Part shown: positions 1 to 7,243 of the stretch, one piece after another
Numbering within the stretch: position 1 is the first letter of the stretch
Layout: every line of letters begins with the position of its first letter
Notes under the pieces: generated by a model
The model's database searches: none
What the model was told of the DNA's origin: nothing
What the model saw: only the letters and a program-made list of their open reading frames with translations
NCBI GenBank assembly: GCA_003696955.1
Contig: RFGU01000080.1
Location: 1-47,435, forward strand
DNA length: 47,435 bases
Direction: 5' to 3'
Origin: Deltaproteobacteria bacterium
Lineage (GTDB): Bacteria > Myxococcota_A > Polyangia > Nannocystales > Nannocystaceae
Position numbers and translations under genes: made by a program

Positions 1-422
1 CCGTGGCTGGCCACCAGCACGATCTCGTTGCGTGTGGCCGGACGGAGGAAACGTCGACGCGCGCGGTCCACCTGGTGGACCACGGCGCGCCGGACATGGT
101 TGGGCACGGCGGGCGTGGCGTCGCCCGGCGGCGGCAGGGGGATCGTCTCGTGCAGGTAGGGCTTGATTCGCAGGGTGGAGATCCCCGTCTCGTGACCGAC
201 GATCTCAGCCGTCTCCCGCGCCCGCGCCCAGGGGCTCGTGTACAGCCCCTCGAAGGCGGCGTCGCTCGACGCGAGGATCTCCCGCAGGTGACGTCCGAGT
301 CGCACCGCCTGGCGCCGTCCGAGGGGTGAAAGACGGTAGCCGGGGTCGCTCGTGTGACCGTCGCGCAGATAGTGTCCGTGTCGCAGGAGGAGGACACGAC
401 GGCAGGGGGGCATGGAGGTCAT
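1..422 (-). CDS. Histidine phosphatase family protein (SixA/phosphoglycerate mutase-like), partial at 3' end
   Basis: Read on the minus strand, the protein begins MTSMPPCRRVLLLRHGHYL and runs off the left edge of the window, so only about 140 residues are visible. The RHGH motif near residue 15 is the phosphohistidine signature of the histidine phosphatase superfamily. It is followed by LSPLGRRQAVRLG and YTSPWARARETAEIVG, the usual layout of SixA/GpmB-type enzymes; the last visible residues, VLVASHG, are the second catalytic histidine region. Family members remove phosphate from phosphohistidine or small phosphorylated substrates; the substrate here is unknown. The start is either ATG at 422 or the in-frame ATG at 413. 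It is transcribed divergently from the HDOD gene at 501. Confidence 0.85.
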   Translation of the reverse strand, partial: MTSMPPCRRVLLLRHGHYLRDGHTSDPGYRLSPLGRRQAVRLGRHLREILASSDAAFEGLYTSPWARARETAEIVGHETGISTLRIKPYLHETIPLPPPGDATPAVPNHVRRAVVHQVDRARRRFLRPATRNEIVLVASH

Positions 423-500
423 GGTCGGTGCTGGGACGACGTCCCCGATGCGGACGGGGGACGCACTCAAGCATAGGGCGTCGCGGGCGATGTCGCCCCC

Positions 501-1409
501 GTGGTCACCAGCCAGGCCGCGACGGGACACGGGATCCGGCAAGCGACACCCTTCGTGCTTGCCCGCCGGATCGTGCGGGGACTTGCTCGAGGGGGGGACG
601 TGGTGGCCTGTGCGACGCTTCCGGGCCATGCCCGGACGGCCCTCGCCCTGGCGACGTCGCCCGACGCATGCATGCGGGATCTCGTCGGCTTGCTCGAACG
701 CGACCCCATGCTTGCCGGTGCCGTGCTCGGGACGGCGCGCTCGGCCCGCTACGCGACGGGGGCCCGCCCGCCGGCGACGTTGCGGGACGCCGCCATGCGC
801 CTCGGGCTCGACGGGCTACGCCCTTTGCTCCTCGAGGCGGTGGCGGCCGCCTACGTGTTCACGGGACCGGATCGCCGCATCGTGGCCGAGATCTTCGAGC
901 ACAGTGTGCGGATCGCCCACCTGTGTCAGGGGATCGTGCGCCTCGTTCCACCTGCGGCGGCCGGAGCGCCGTGGCAGGACCCCGACATCCGTTGCGAGGC
1001 GTTCGCCTGCGGGTTGTTCCACGACGTCGGGCGCGTCGTCGTCCATGCGGCGCTGCGGTCGGCGGGGGAGGTCGCCGATGCGGCCACCGCCAGGGCCGTG
1101 GCGGACGTGGCCCATGCCGATGCCGGCGCCCTGGTCGCCGCGCGTTGGGGCCTTTCCCCCACCGTCATCGAGGCGGTGGAGCGCCATCACGGACTTTTGC
1201 CCGAACTGGACCGCGGGGGGCCGTGCGTGTGGCACGCGGGCCACCTCGTCGCGTTGGCCGAGCGCATCTCGGAGCACGTCGACCGGCACGGGGTCGACGC
1301 CCTCGGAGACGACGCGGACAGCTGGCCGCTGCCGTGGCCGTCGCTCCTCGAGGACGCCCATACCGCCGTTCGGTTGGCTCGGTTCGTGCGCAGCGTCGTG
1401 GCACCCTGA
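501..1409 (+). CDS. HDOD domain signalling protein
   Basis: This 302-residue protein starts at GTG 501. Its core matches the HDOD fold: a helical region with LVGLLERDPMLAGAVLGTARS around residues 61-81, then RDAAMRLGLDGLRPLLLEAV, and a retained HD-type motif GLFHDVGR at residues 171-178, followed by HHG near residue 230. HDOD proteins are non-enzymatic or weakly characterised relatives of HD phosphohydrolases, common in deltaproteobacteria, where they act in signalling and cell-cycle or motility control. No partner domain is attached. No ligand can be assigned from sequence. A convincing ribosome binding site is not visible. Confidence 0.8.
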   Translation: MVTSQAATGHGIRQATPFVLARRIVRGLARGGDVVACATLPGHARTALALATSPDACMRDLVGLLERDPMLAGAVLGTARSARYATGARPPATLRDAAMRLGLDGLRPLLLEAVAAAYVFTGPDRRIVAEIFEHSVRIAHLCQGIVRLVPPAAAGAPWQDPDIRCEAFACGLFHDVGRVVVHAALRSAGEVADAATARAVADVAHADAGALVAARWGLSPTVIEAVERHHGLLPELDRGGPCVWHAGHLVALAERISEHVDRHGVDALGDDADSWPLPWPSLLEDAHTAVRLARFVRSVVAP

Positions 1410-1592
1410 ACCGAAGCACCGCCGGATCGTCGGGCACGCAGGACGATTTTTGGGGTGGGGCGATGTCGGAGCCTTGATTACATGGGTGGCAACCCGGCGC
1501 CGAACGGCGTTTTCGGCGGTCGGGGCACGGGCGGAGAATTTCGTGGCGGTCGGGGGAATTCCCGTGATAAACGAGGGATCGAGGAGGGGACC

Positions 1593-3008
1593 ATGACCCA
1601 ACGCCGAATTCATACGCCTGTCCTTGGTTCGGTCGCAGTCCTTGCCGTGGCCGCGTGTGCTCCGAGTCGTGGCGGCGCGGATGTGACGGGGGCGTCGGGC
1701 ATCACGGCAGGCTCGGGCATCACGGCGGGAGGGACCGCAGGCGGCACCGACGGCACGTCGGTCGGATCGGCGAGCGACAGCCAGGGGGATTCGGGGGGGA
1801 TCAAGTTCGACGTGTTGAACCCCGACGGAGGCGGCGGCCCCGGTGACTGCACGGGTGGCGGCGGCGGCGGTGGCGGCGGCATGCCCGAGTTCAGCTACAT
1901 CTGGATCGCGAACTCCCCCGAGGGCACGGTCTCGAAGATCGACACGCGCACCGGCGTCGAACTCGGTCGGTACGTCACAGGTCCCGAGGCGGAGCGTCAG
2001 CCGTCGCGCACTTCGGTCAACCTCGTGGGCGATGCGGTGGTCGTGAACCGCGGCTCCTTGAGCGGAGGTCCGGGCAGCATCACGATGATCGCCGCGGTAG
2101 AGGAACGCTGCGTGGACAAGAACAACAACGGCATGATCGACACGTCCACGGGCCCTGCGGACGTCAAACCATGGGGCCAGGACGAGTGCGTCCTGTGGAA
2201 TCACTTCATTCCGTCCACGGTCTACCAGCAGGGGCCGCGGCCCGTCGCCTGGGAGGGCACGGTGGACCAGGGGGGCTGTGCCCTGCCCAATCCGCGGGTG
2301 TGGGTGGGCTACTTCGACGGCGCCGCCAATACGGGGGTGTTCCGGCGTCTCGACGGTGCGACCGGGCAGCAGCTCGACGAGGTGACGGTGCCCAACTGGT
2401 CGGGGCTCAGTTACGGCCCCTACGGGGGCGCCGTGACCAAGGAGGGAGACTTCGTGGTCATCGGATGGCAGCTCGGCCCCCTCGTACGCATCGACGCCGA
2501 CACACTGCAGGTGGACCGGTGGCCGTTCCCGCAGCCGCCCCAGGTGCAGCAGGCGTGGTCCTACGGCATGGCCCTCGATCCCGACGGCAATCCCTGGGTG
2601 GCGAGCGCCGGATCGGCGGTCGGGTTCGACTTCGCCACCCAACAATGGACCGTGATTCCGACGACGAACCAGTCCATGCGCGGTGTCATGGTGGACCGTG
2701 AGTGGCGCGCCTGGTATGCGGTCGACGCCTCGGCGAGCTTCGGTTGCGGGTTGGCGGTCGTGGACACGCAGACGAAGACGCTGATCCAGGATCTCGTGTC
2801 CCTGCCGGGTTGCGTGACGCCGGTGGGCGTCAGTATCGACGTGGATGGCTACGTGTGGGTCGTCGATCAAGGGGCCAACCTCGCTTTCAAGGTCGACCCC
2901 GATACGTATCAGGTCGAACTCACCGTCACCGGGCTCGTCCAGCCGTACACCTATTCGGACATGACGGGGGGCGGGCTCGGACTCGTCGTCAACCCGCCGC
3001 AGGGCTGA
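1593..3008 (+). CDS. Surface lipoprotein with Gly/Thr/Ser stalk and YVTN/NHL-like beta-propeller repeats
   Basis: The 471-residue protein starts at ATG 1593 behind a strong Shine-Dalgarno run, GAGGAGGGGA. A longer in-frame reading from 1455 is possible but lacks signal-peptide logic. The N-terminus MTQRRIHTPVLGSVAVLAVA ends in a lipobox with Cys22, so it is probably an outer-membrane lipoprotein. Residues 25-95 form a low-complexity Gly/Thr/Ser stalk that includes nine consecutive glycines. The globular part contains blades such as YIWIANSPEGTVSKIDTRTG, typical of YVTN/Vgb-like propellers, plus a DKNNNGMIDTS segment resembling a calcium-binding Dx[DN]xDG loop. Function is unknown; a surface-exposed binding protein is inferred. 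Its 5' leader is shared with the small gene at 3260. Confidence 0.8.
   Translation: MTQRRIHTPVLGSVAVLAVAACAPSRGGADVTGASGITAGSGITAGGTAGGTDGTSVGSASDSQGDSGGIKFDVLNPDGGGGPGDCTGGGGGGGGGMPEFSYIWIANSPEGTVSKIDTRTGVELGRYVTGPEAERQPSRTSVNLVGDAVVVNRGSLSGGPGSITMIAAVEERCVDKNNNGMIDTSTGPADVKPWGQDECVLWNHFIPSTVYQQGPRPVAWEGTVDQGGCALPNPRVWVGYFDGAANTGVFRRLDGATGQQLDEVTVPNWSGLSYGPYGGAVTKEGDFVVIGWQLGPLVRIDADTLQVDRWPFPQPPQVQQAWSYGMALDPDGNPWVASAGSAVGFDFATQQWTVIPTTNQSMRGVMVDREWRAWYAVDASASFGCGLAVVDTQTKTLIQDLVSLPGCVTPVGVSIDVDGYVWVVDQGANLAFKVDPDTYQVELTVTGLVQPYTYSDMTGGGLGLVVNPPQG
1854..1880 (+). repeat. Polyglycine-encoding GGN run
   Basis: Nine consecutive Gly codons (GGT/GGC) within the stalk of the lipoprotein gene. 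Such GGC runs are prone to slippage and could vary in length between strains. Confidence 0.8.
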
Positions 3009-3014
3009 GCCCCG

Positions 3015-3260
3015 TCACGCGGACGGGGGCCGGGGCACGCGTACCAGGGCGGTGCGCCCGTTGATCGTGACGCCGACCGCCAGGGCGCCGACGTCCCAGC
3101 CGAACGGGCCGAGAAACCCCCACCATGCCGCAGACCCCTGCAACTGTCGGTGTAGGATTCGGGCCTCCGACAGGGTCTTGGCGTTCCACGCCAGGACGTG
3201 GCCGGGATCGGCCGGTGGCACCTGCAGCGGAGCCGTGTCGTCGGTTGCGGGTGCGTGCAT
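3015..3260 (-). CDS. Small hypothetical protein (81 aa)
   Basis: The ATG at 3260 is preceded on the minus strand by a clear ribosome binding site, GGATCGAGGAGGGACGCTT, which supports this as a real gene. The protein has no signal peptide. It contains HVLAWNAKTLSEARILHRQL, then a Trp/Gly-rich stretch AAWWGFLGPFGWDVGALAVG, and ends in ING-RTALVRVP. The middle is hydrophobic enough to be a peripheral or short membrane segment, but a confident transmembrane call is not possible. It is convergent with the lipoprotein at 1593-3008. I do not recognise the family. An alternative longer reading (start 3303 in another frame) has no such ribosome binding site. Confidence 0.55.
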   Translation of the reverse strand: MHAPATDDTAPLQVPPADPGHVLAWNAKTLSEARILHRQLQGSAAWWGFLGPFGWDVGALAVGVTINGRTALVRVPRPPSA

Positions 3261-3406
3261 AAGCGTCCCTCCTCGATCCCTCAGACAGCATCGGCGGGGG
3301 CACTTTCCGAAAACCCGCGATTCGATGCCACCGTTGGGAATTGACTGTTTTCCAGATTACACGGAGATCGTCTTCCGATGGGGTGCGCCGCCGACCTCGA
3401 TTGCCG

Positions 3407-3412
3407 TATCAT
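3407..3412 (+). promoter_or_regulatory. TATCAT -10-like element, 6 nt before GTG 3419
   Basis: TANNNT hexamer with a 6-nt spacer to the start codon and no Shine-Dalgarno sequence; compatible with leaderless transcription of the zinc-ribbon gene. Confidence 0.4.
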
Positions 3413-3418
3413 GGGGGC

Positions 3419-3721
3419 GTGAGCGGTGCTCCATCGACCCGCGCGTTGCGTTGCACTTCCTGCGGAGCGGAGATCCCGGTACGCACGTTCAAGGCGGGGC
3501 GGATCACGTGCCCGCACTGCGGCGCCGAACGTGGCCTCGACACGGACCTGGTCGACCGGTTGCGCGCCGAGGCACAGGAGGCCTCGGCCGCGTCGACGGG
3601 TGCCAGCTCGATGCCCGACCCGGCGCCCGATCCGGACGCGCGGGCGCGGGTGCACCCCGCATACATCGCCCTGGCCGCGGTCCTCCTGGGGCTGACCGCC
3701 TACCTGCTCTACGTGTGGTGA
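3419..3721 (+). CDS. Zinc-ribbon single-pass membrane protein
   Basis: This 100-residue protein starts at GTG 3419; the reading frame is open to 3341, but the in-frame GTG sits right after a -10-like hexamer and gives a domain-sized start. Residues 11-37 carry a CxxC...CxxC zinc ribbon (CTSCGAE and CPHCGAE). A Pro/Asp/Ala linker follows, and the C-terminus HPAYIALAAVLLGLTAYLLY is one transmembrane helix. The arrangement suggests a cytoplasmic zinc finger anchored in the inner membrane. Its stop codon overlaps the GTG of the methyltransferase gene (GTGA), so the two are probably translated together. No function is known. Confidence 0.7.
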   Translation: MSGAPSTRALRCTSCGAEIPVRTFKAGRITCPHCGAERGLDTDLVDRLRAEAQEASAASTGASSMPDPAPDPDARARVHPAYIALAAVLLGLTAYLLYVW

Positions 3722-4911
3722 GCGGGCGGCAACGGCGGGCCCTCTCCAACATCGACGGGCCCGTGGAAGTCTTCGGCGATCCCCTGGTCGGGGCGCTGTT
3801 GCGTACGGCATTCGATGCATGTCGCGCACCGATGGAGGCGGCGTCCCCGATCCACGGATTTCACACCTATCCGGCGCGCATGCATCCAAAGATGGCTGAA
3901 GTGCTCGTGGGGGCCTTTGCTAGCGCCGGGGACGTCGTGCTCGACCCCTTTTGTGGTGGCGGCACCGTGGTCGTGGAGGCACGGTTGGCCGGCTGTCGGG
4001 CGTTGGGTGCGGATCTCTCCCCCCTGGCGGTTCGTATCGCCGCGGTGCGCAGTGACCCGGGGACGCGTGCCATGCGTGGGGATCTGTTGCGGGCCGCGTC
4101 GGACGTGGCCCGCTCGGTGCGGGAGGGGCGGGCGCCGCGGTTCCGGATTCCCCGTCGGGAAGTGTCGTGGTACGCGCCCCACGTGCTCGGCGAATTGTCG
4201 GCATTGCGTGGGGCCATCGGCGGCGTGCGCCACGGTTGGCTGCGGGAGCGGTTGCTGCTGGTGTTCTCGAGTCTCGTGGTCAAGGCGTCGAGCCAGCGAG
4301 CCGATACCGCCGCTCGACGCGTGGAACGCCGCTTGCCCCGCGGGGCGGTGACGCGGTGGTTCGAGGCCAGGACGAAGGAGCTGGTGTCGGCCCTCGAACA
4401 CCTCGCGGCGGCCATTTCGAGGGGGACGCCGCCGGCGCACTTCGTTCGCGCCGACGCCCGAACCATCGACGAGGTGTTCGGGCGGCACGCGGTGGACCTC
4501 GTGCTCTCCTCTCCGCCCTACGGCGGCACCTACGACTACGTGGACCACCATGCGCGCAGGTACCCCTGGTTGGGGATCGACCCACGCCGGTTCGAGGACG
4601 CCGAGATCGGGGCGCGTCGCCGAAGCCGGGCCTCGCCGGTGGCGGCCTTCGACGGGGAGGTGGAGGCGTACTTGCGCGCCCTCGGCAGGGTGGCCCGACC
4701 TACGGGGCACGTCGTGTTGTTGCTCGGGGACGGGCGGTGGGCCGGGCGGCGTATCGACGTGCGCCGCCAGATCGAACGGCTCGCGCCGCCGGCGGGGCTC
4801 GTGCCCCGGGCATGGGCGCGGCAGCCGCGGCCCGGGTTCGACGGTACGGGGCGCCGATTCGAATGGCTCGTGGCCCTCGAACCGGTGCGCCGGGCGGCCC
4901 GTGGGGATTGA
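3718..4911 (+). CDS. Solitary DNA methyltransferase (N4-cytosine/N6-adenine type)
   Basis: A 397-residue protein starting at GTG 3718, overlapping the previous stop by 4 bp. Residues 48-58 (FHTYPARMHPK) match the conserved YPA(R/K)xxP element seen before motif I in many amino-methyltransferases. DPFCGGGT at 76-83 is the S-adenosylmethionine-binding motif I, and SSPPYGG at 264-270 is catalytic motif IV ([DNS]PP[YF]). Between them lies a basic helical region that may contain target recognition. Together these indicate methylation of an exocyclic amino group in DNA, though RNA-modifying relatives share these motifs. No restriction endonuclease is adjacent, so it behaves like an orphan. The upstream frame continues open to 3052, but that portion overlaps other genes. 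Confidence 0.8.
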   Translation: MSGRQRRALSNIDGPVEVFGDPLVGALLRTAFDACRAPMEAASPIHGFHTYPARMHPKMAEVLVGAFASAGDVVLDPFCGGGTVVVEARLAGCRALGADLSPLAVRIAAVRSDPGTRAMRGDLLRAASDVARSVREGRAPRFRIPRREVSWYAPHVLGELSALRGAIGGVRHGWLRERLLLVFSSLVVKASSQRADTAARRVERRLPRGAVTRWFEARTKELVSALEHLAAAISRGTPPAHFVRADARTIDEVFGRHAVDLVLSSPPYGGTYDYVDHHARRYPWLGIDPRRFEDAEIGARRRSRASPVAAFDGEVEAYLRALGRVARPTGHVVLLLGDGRWAGRRIDVRRQIERLAPPAGLVPRAWARQPRPGFDGTGRRFEWLVALEPVRRAARGD

Positions 4912-4916
4912 TCTGT

Positions 4917-4922
4917 TAGCCT
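4917..4922 (+). promoter_or_regulatory. TAGCCT -10-like element, 6 nt before GTG 4929
   Basis: TANNNT hexamer with a 6-nt spacer to the start codon of the octahaem cytochrome gene; no Shine-Dalgarno sequence. Confidence 0.4.
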
Positions 4923-4928
4923 GGTCCC

Positions 4929-6773
4929 GTGCCGCGACAGGGGCTGCGCACGGTCCTGCTCTTCGGTCCGGCGGCCGTCTGGCTCGCCATCGCCGGTGGC
5001 CTGGCCGTCGCTGCGGCCTTCGATCCCGTGCCGGCCGTCCGCGACGAAGGTGGCGTGTCACCCGAGACGTGCGCTCGCTGCCACCAGCGCGAACATACAA
5101 CGTGGCATGCATCGTACCACCGCACCATGACGCAGCCGGCGGGCCCGACGGCAGCCACCCTCGTGCGCACTAAGTCCCCGGCCGGCCCGGCCGATCGCGT
5201 CCTCGCACCGTTCGCCGGCGAACGCTTCGATGCGCTCGGATTTCGGGCCACCATGTCCAAGAGCGCGGCCGGCGTCCCGCACGTGCGCATCGAGGCCATC
5301 GACGGGGACGGGCGTCCCACGGGCCGGGTGCTGGTGGACGACGACGTGGCCCTCTTCGTCGGCAGCCACCGGTACCAGCAACTCGTCGTCGCTCGGCCGG
5401 CCGCCGTCGGCACGGTCGGCGTGCGACTTCCGGTCGCCTTCGACCCGGACCTGGGGCGATGGCTCCACCTGAACGCTGCGTTTCTGGAGCCCGACGGCGC
5501 ATTCGGCAACGAGGCGGACTATCTGCGCCACGCTACGGCCTACAACGACAACTGTCTGTTCTGCCACAACACGGCGCCCGCACCTGGGCGTGTCACGGAC
5601 GCGGGGTTTCGGTCGAGTGCCGAAGGACTCGGCATCACGTGCGAGGCCTGTCACGGCGGCGCCCGGGCCCACGTCGAGGCCATGGCAGACCCCTTGCGGC
5701 GGGTTGCCGCCACCGTCAGTCGGGCGGCGGCCGACGGTGGCCTCTTCGTGCCGGATGCGGCCACCGGTCGTCGGGGCAGCGACGTGTGCGGTCGATGCCA
5801 CGGACAGCGGATCGCGGCCGACATCGGGCACGTCCTTCGCCATGGGGACGGCTTCGTGCCGGGCGAGGTGCTCGCCGACGTATCGCGTCCCATCTTCCGG
5901 GACAGCAGCCTCGCCGGTCGCCCGGACGTGGACTTTCGCGGGCGGTTCTGGTCCGATGGTACGCCCCGATTGTCGGCCTACGAGTACCAGGGCCTGTTGA
6001 CCTCGCCGTGTGCGGCGGATCCGTCCTTCGGATGTGCGACCTGTCACACGATGCATGGTGACGACCCCGACGATCAGCTCCGGCCCGGAGTGCGCGACGG
6101 GGCCGTGTGTACGTCGTGCCATGGGACCTTAGTGGACGAAACGCCCAATCACGCTCTGCATCGAGATGCCGAAGCGACCTGCCTCGACTGCCACATGCCC
6201 CGCGTGACGTACGGGCTGTTTCGCACGATGCGAACCCACCGGGTGGTGCCGCCGGTGACCGACGCGGGACCGGACGATGGTGGGCCCGCCCGGCCACCGG
6301 CTTGCCTTTCGTGCCACGTTTCGGCCGACGTCGAGGCGCTGGCGCGCTGGGGTGACCCCTCGGTGCACGCAACCGAGGGATCGGTCGCCGACGCATGCCC
6401 TTCGGGCGTGCCCTACGTGGTCTGTCTGGCGATCGGGGGCGATCCCATCGAACGGGCCGTGGCCGTGGATCTGATCGCCGCCGCCGACCGGCCCGACGTC
6501 ACGGCAGCGCTGGCCGACGTGCTCGACGACCCGTATCCGGCCCTGCGTTCCATGGCGATGCGCGGCCTGCGTCGGCTCGCCCTGCGTCGGCAGGACCGGG
6601 TGCTCGCCGCTGCGTTGGCGGCGTTCGAGCCCATGGCGGAGGCTTCGGCCCGGGCCACGACCGTCGAAGCCGTCCGTCGTCGGCTCGGTCCGTCGCCGCT
6701 CGTCGGCCGTCCGGAGGCACGGGGGAGACTCGCCGAGGCGCGCCGACGCACGGACATCTGGATCGGTGAATGA
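4929..6773 (+). CDS. Octahaem c-type cytochrome with HEAT-like C-terminus
   Basis: The 614-residue protein begins at GTG 4929 with an N-terminal membrane anchor or signal sequence (residues 8-30). Eight CxxCH haem-binding motifs start at Cys48, 209, 238, 287, 369, 394, 418 and 459, so it should be exported and matured as an octahaem cytochrome c. Spacing and the CHTMHG/CLDCHMP style resemble the cytochrome c554/multihaem families that often carry TPR or HEAT domains. After the last haem, residues 496-590 are alpha-helical with HEAT-like repeats (DPYPALRSMAMRGLRRLA). A role in periplasmic electron transfer or reduction of a small nitrogen or other oxyanion substrate is inferred; no neighbouring redox partner is present to specify it. 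Confidence 0.85.
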   Translation: MPRQGLRTVLLFGPAAVWLAIAGGLAVAAAFDPVPAVRDEGGVSPETCARCHQREHTTWHASYHRTMTQPAGPTAATLVRTKSPAGPADRVLAPFAGERFDALGFRATMSKSAAGVPHVRIEAIDGDGRPTGRVLVDDDVALFVGSHRYQQLVVARPAAVGTVGVRLPVAFDPDLGRWLHLNAAFLEPDGAFGNEADYLRHATAYNDNCLFCHNTAPAPGRVTDAGFRSSAEGLGITCEACHGGARAHVEAMADPLRRVAATVSRAAADGGLFVPDAATGRRGSDVCGRCHGQRIAADIGHVLRHGDGFVPGEVLADVSRPIFRDSSLAGRPDVDFRGRFWSDGTPRLSAYEYQGLLTSPCAADPSFGCATCHTMHGDDPDDQLRPGVRDGAVCTSCHGTLVDETPNHALHRDAEATCLDCHMPRVTYGLFRTMRTHRVVPPVTDAGPDDGGPARPPACLSCHVSADVEALARWGDPSVHATEGSVADACPSGVPYVVCLAIGGDPIERAVAVDLIAAADRPDVTAALADVLDDPYPALRSMAMRGLRRLALRRQDRVLAAALAAFEPMAEASARATTVEAVRRRLGPSPLVGRPEARGRLAEARRRTDIWIGE

Positions 6774-6787
6774 CCGGCCCCGTCTGT

Positions 6788-6793
6788 TAGATT
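6788..6793 (+). promoter_or_regulatory. TAGATT -10-like element, 6 nt before GTG 6800
   Basis: TANNNT hexamer with a 6-nt spacer to the start codon. The flanking CTGTTAG is shared with the element at 4917, strengthening the case that these are real promoter motifs. Confidence 0.45.
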
Positions 6794-6799
6794 CGCCCC

Positions 6800-7243
6800 G
6801 TGCCTGCGTCGGTCCACCTGCGCGCCTCCGTGGTGCTGCTCGCCGTATTTCTGGCCTCGGGGCTGTGGATCGAGGCGGCCTTGGGGTTGCGGCTCCCCGC
6901 ACTGGCCGACGATCCGTTGCGGCGCGAGTTCGTACGCCTCGGGCACGCCCACGGCGGAATCTTGTCCATGGCGAATCTCGTGATGGCCTGGGTCATGGTC
7001 CGCCTCGAGACTCCGGAGGGGTGGGCGCGCGTGGTGCGACCCGCCTTCTTCGTCGGCGCAGCCTGCGTGGGGCTCGGTTTCGGTCTCGGCGGGATCTTCC
7101 ACGGCACCACGGACCCGGGGCCTTTCGTGCTGCTCGTGCCCGCGGGCGCCATGTTGTGGATCTGTGGTCTCGCCGCCGTCGCGCTCGTGCGGCCGGGCGA
7201 CCGCCCCCCTGCCCATGCTCGGAACGCGTCACAGCAGGGGTGA
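6800..7243 (+). CDS. Small integral membrane protein (4 TM)
   Basis: A 147-residue protein starting at GTG 6800. About four hydrophobic helices are visible: residues 8-28, 46-64, 78-98 and 106-126. Conserved-looking LGHAHGGILSMANLVMAW and GLGFGLGGIFHG segments with histidines lie between or within helices, reminiscent of small DUF-type membrane proteins. It follows the cytochrome gene by 26 bp but has its own -10-like element. Its 3' end overlaps the convergent cardiolipin synthase gene by 15 bp. I do not recognise a defined function. Confidence 0.7.
   Translation: MPASVHLRASVVLLAVFLASGLWIEAALGLRLPALADDPLRREFVRLGHAHGGILSMANLVMAWVMVRLETPEGWARVVRPAFFVGAACVGLGFGLGGIFHGTTDPGPFVLLVPAGAMLWICGLAAVALVRPGDRPPAHARNASQQG

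Noticed and set aside
1554..1563. Perfect palindrome GGGAATTCCC upstream of the lipoprotein gene
   Set aside because: Only 10 bp, single copy, no link to a known operator.
816..2870. 684-residue minus-strand frame
   Set aside because: Antisense to the HDOD and lipoprotein genes, no recognised domain or signal sequence.
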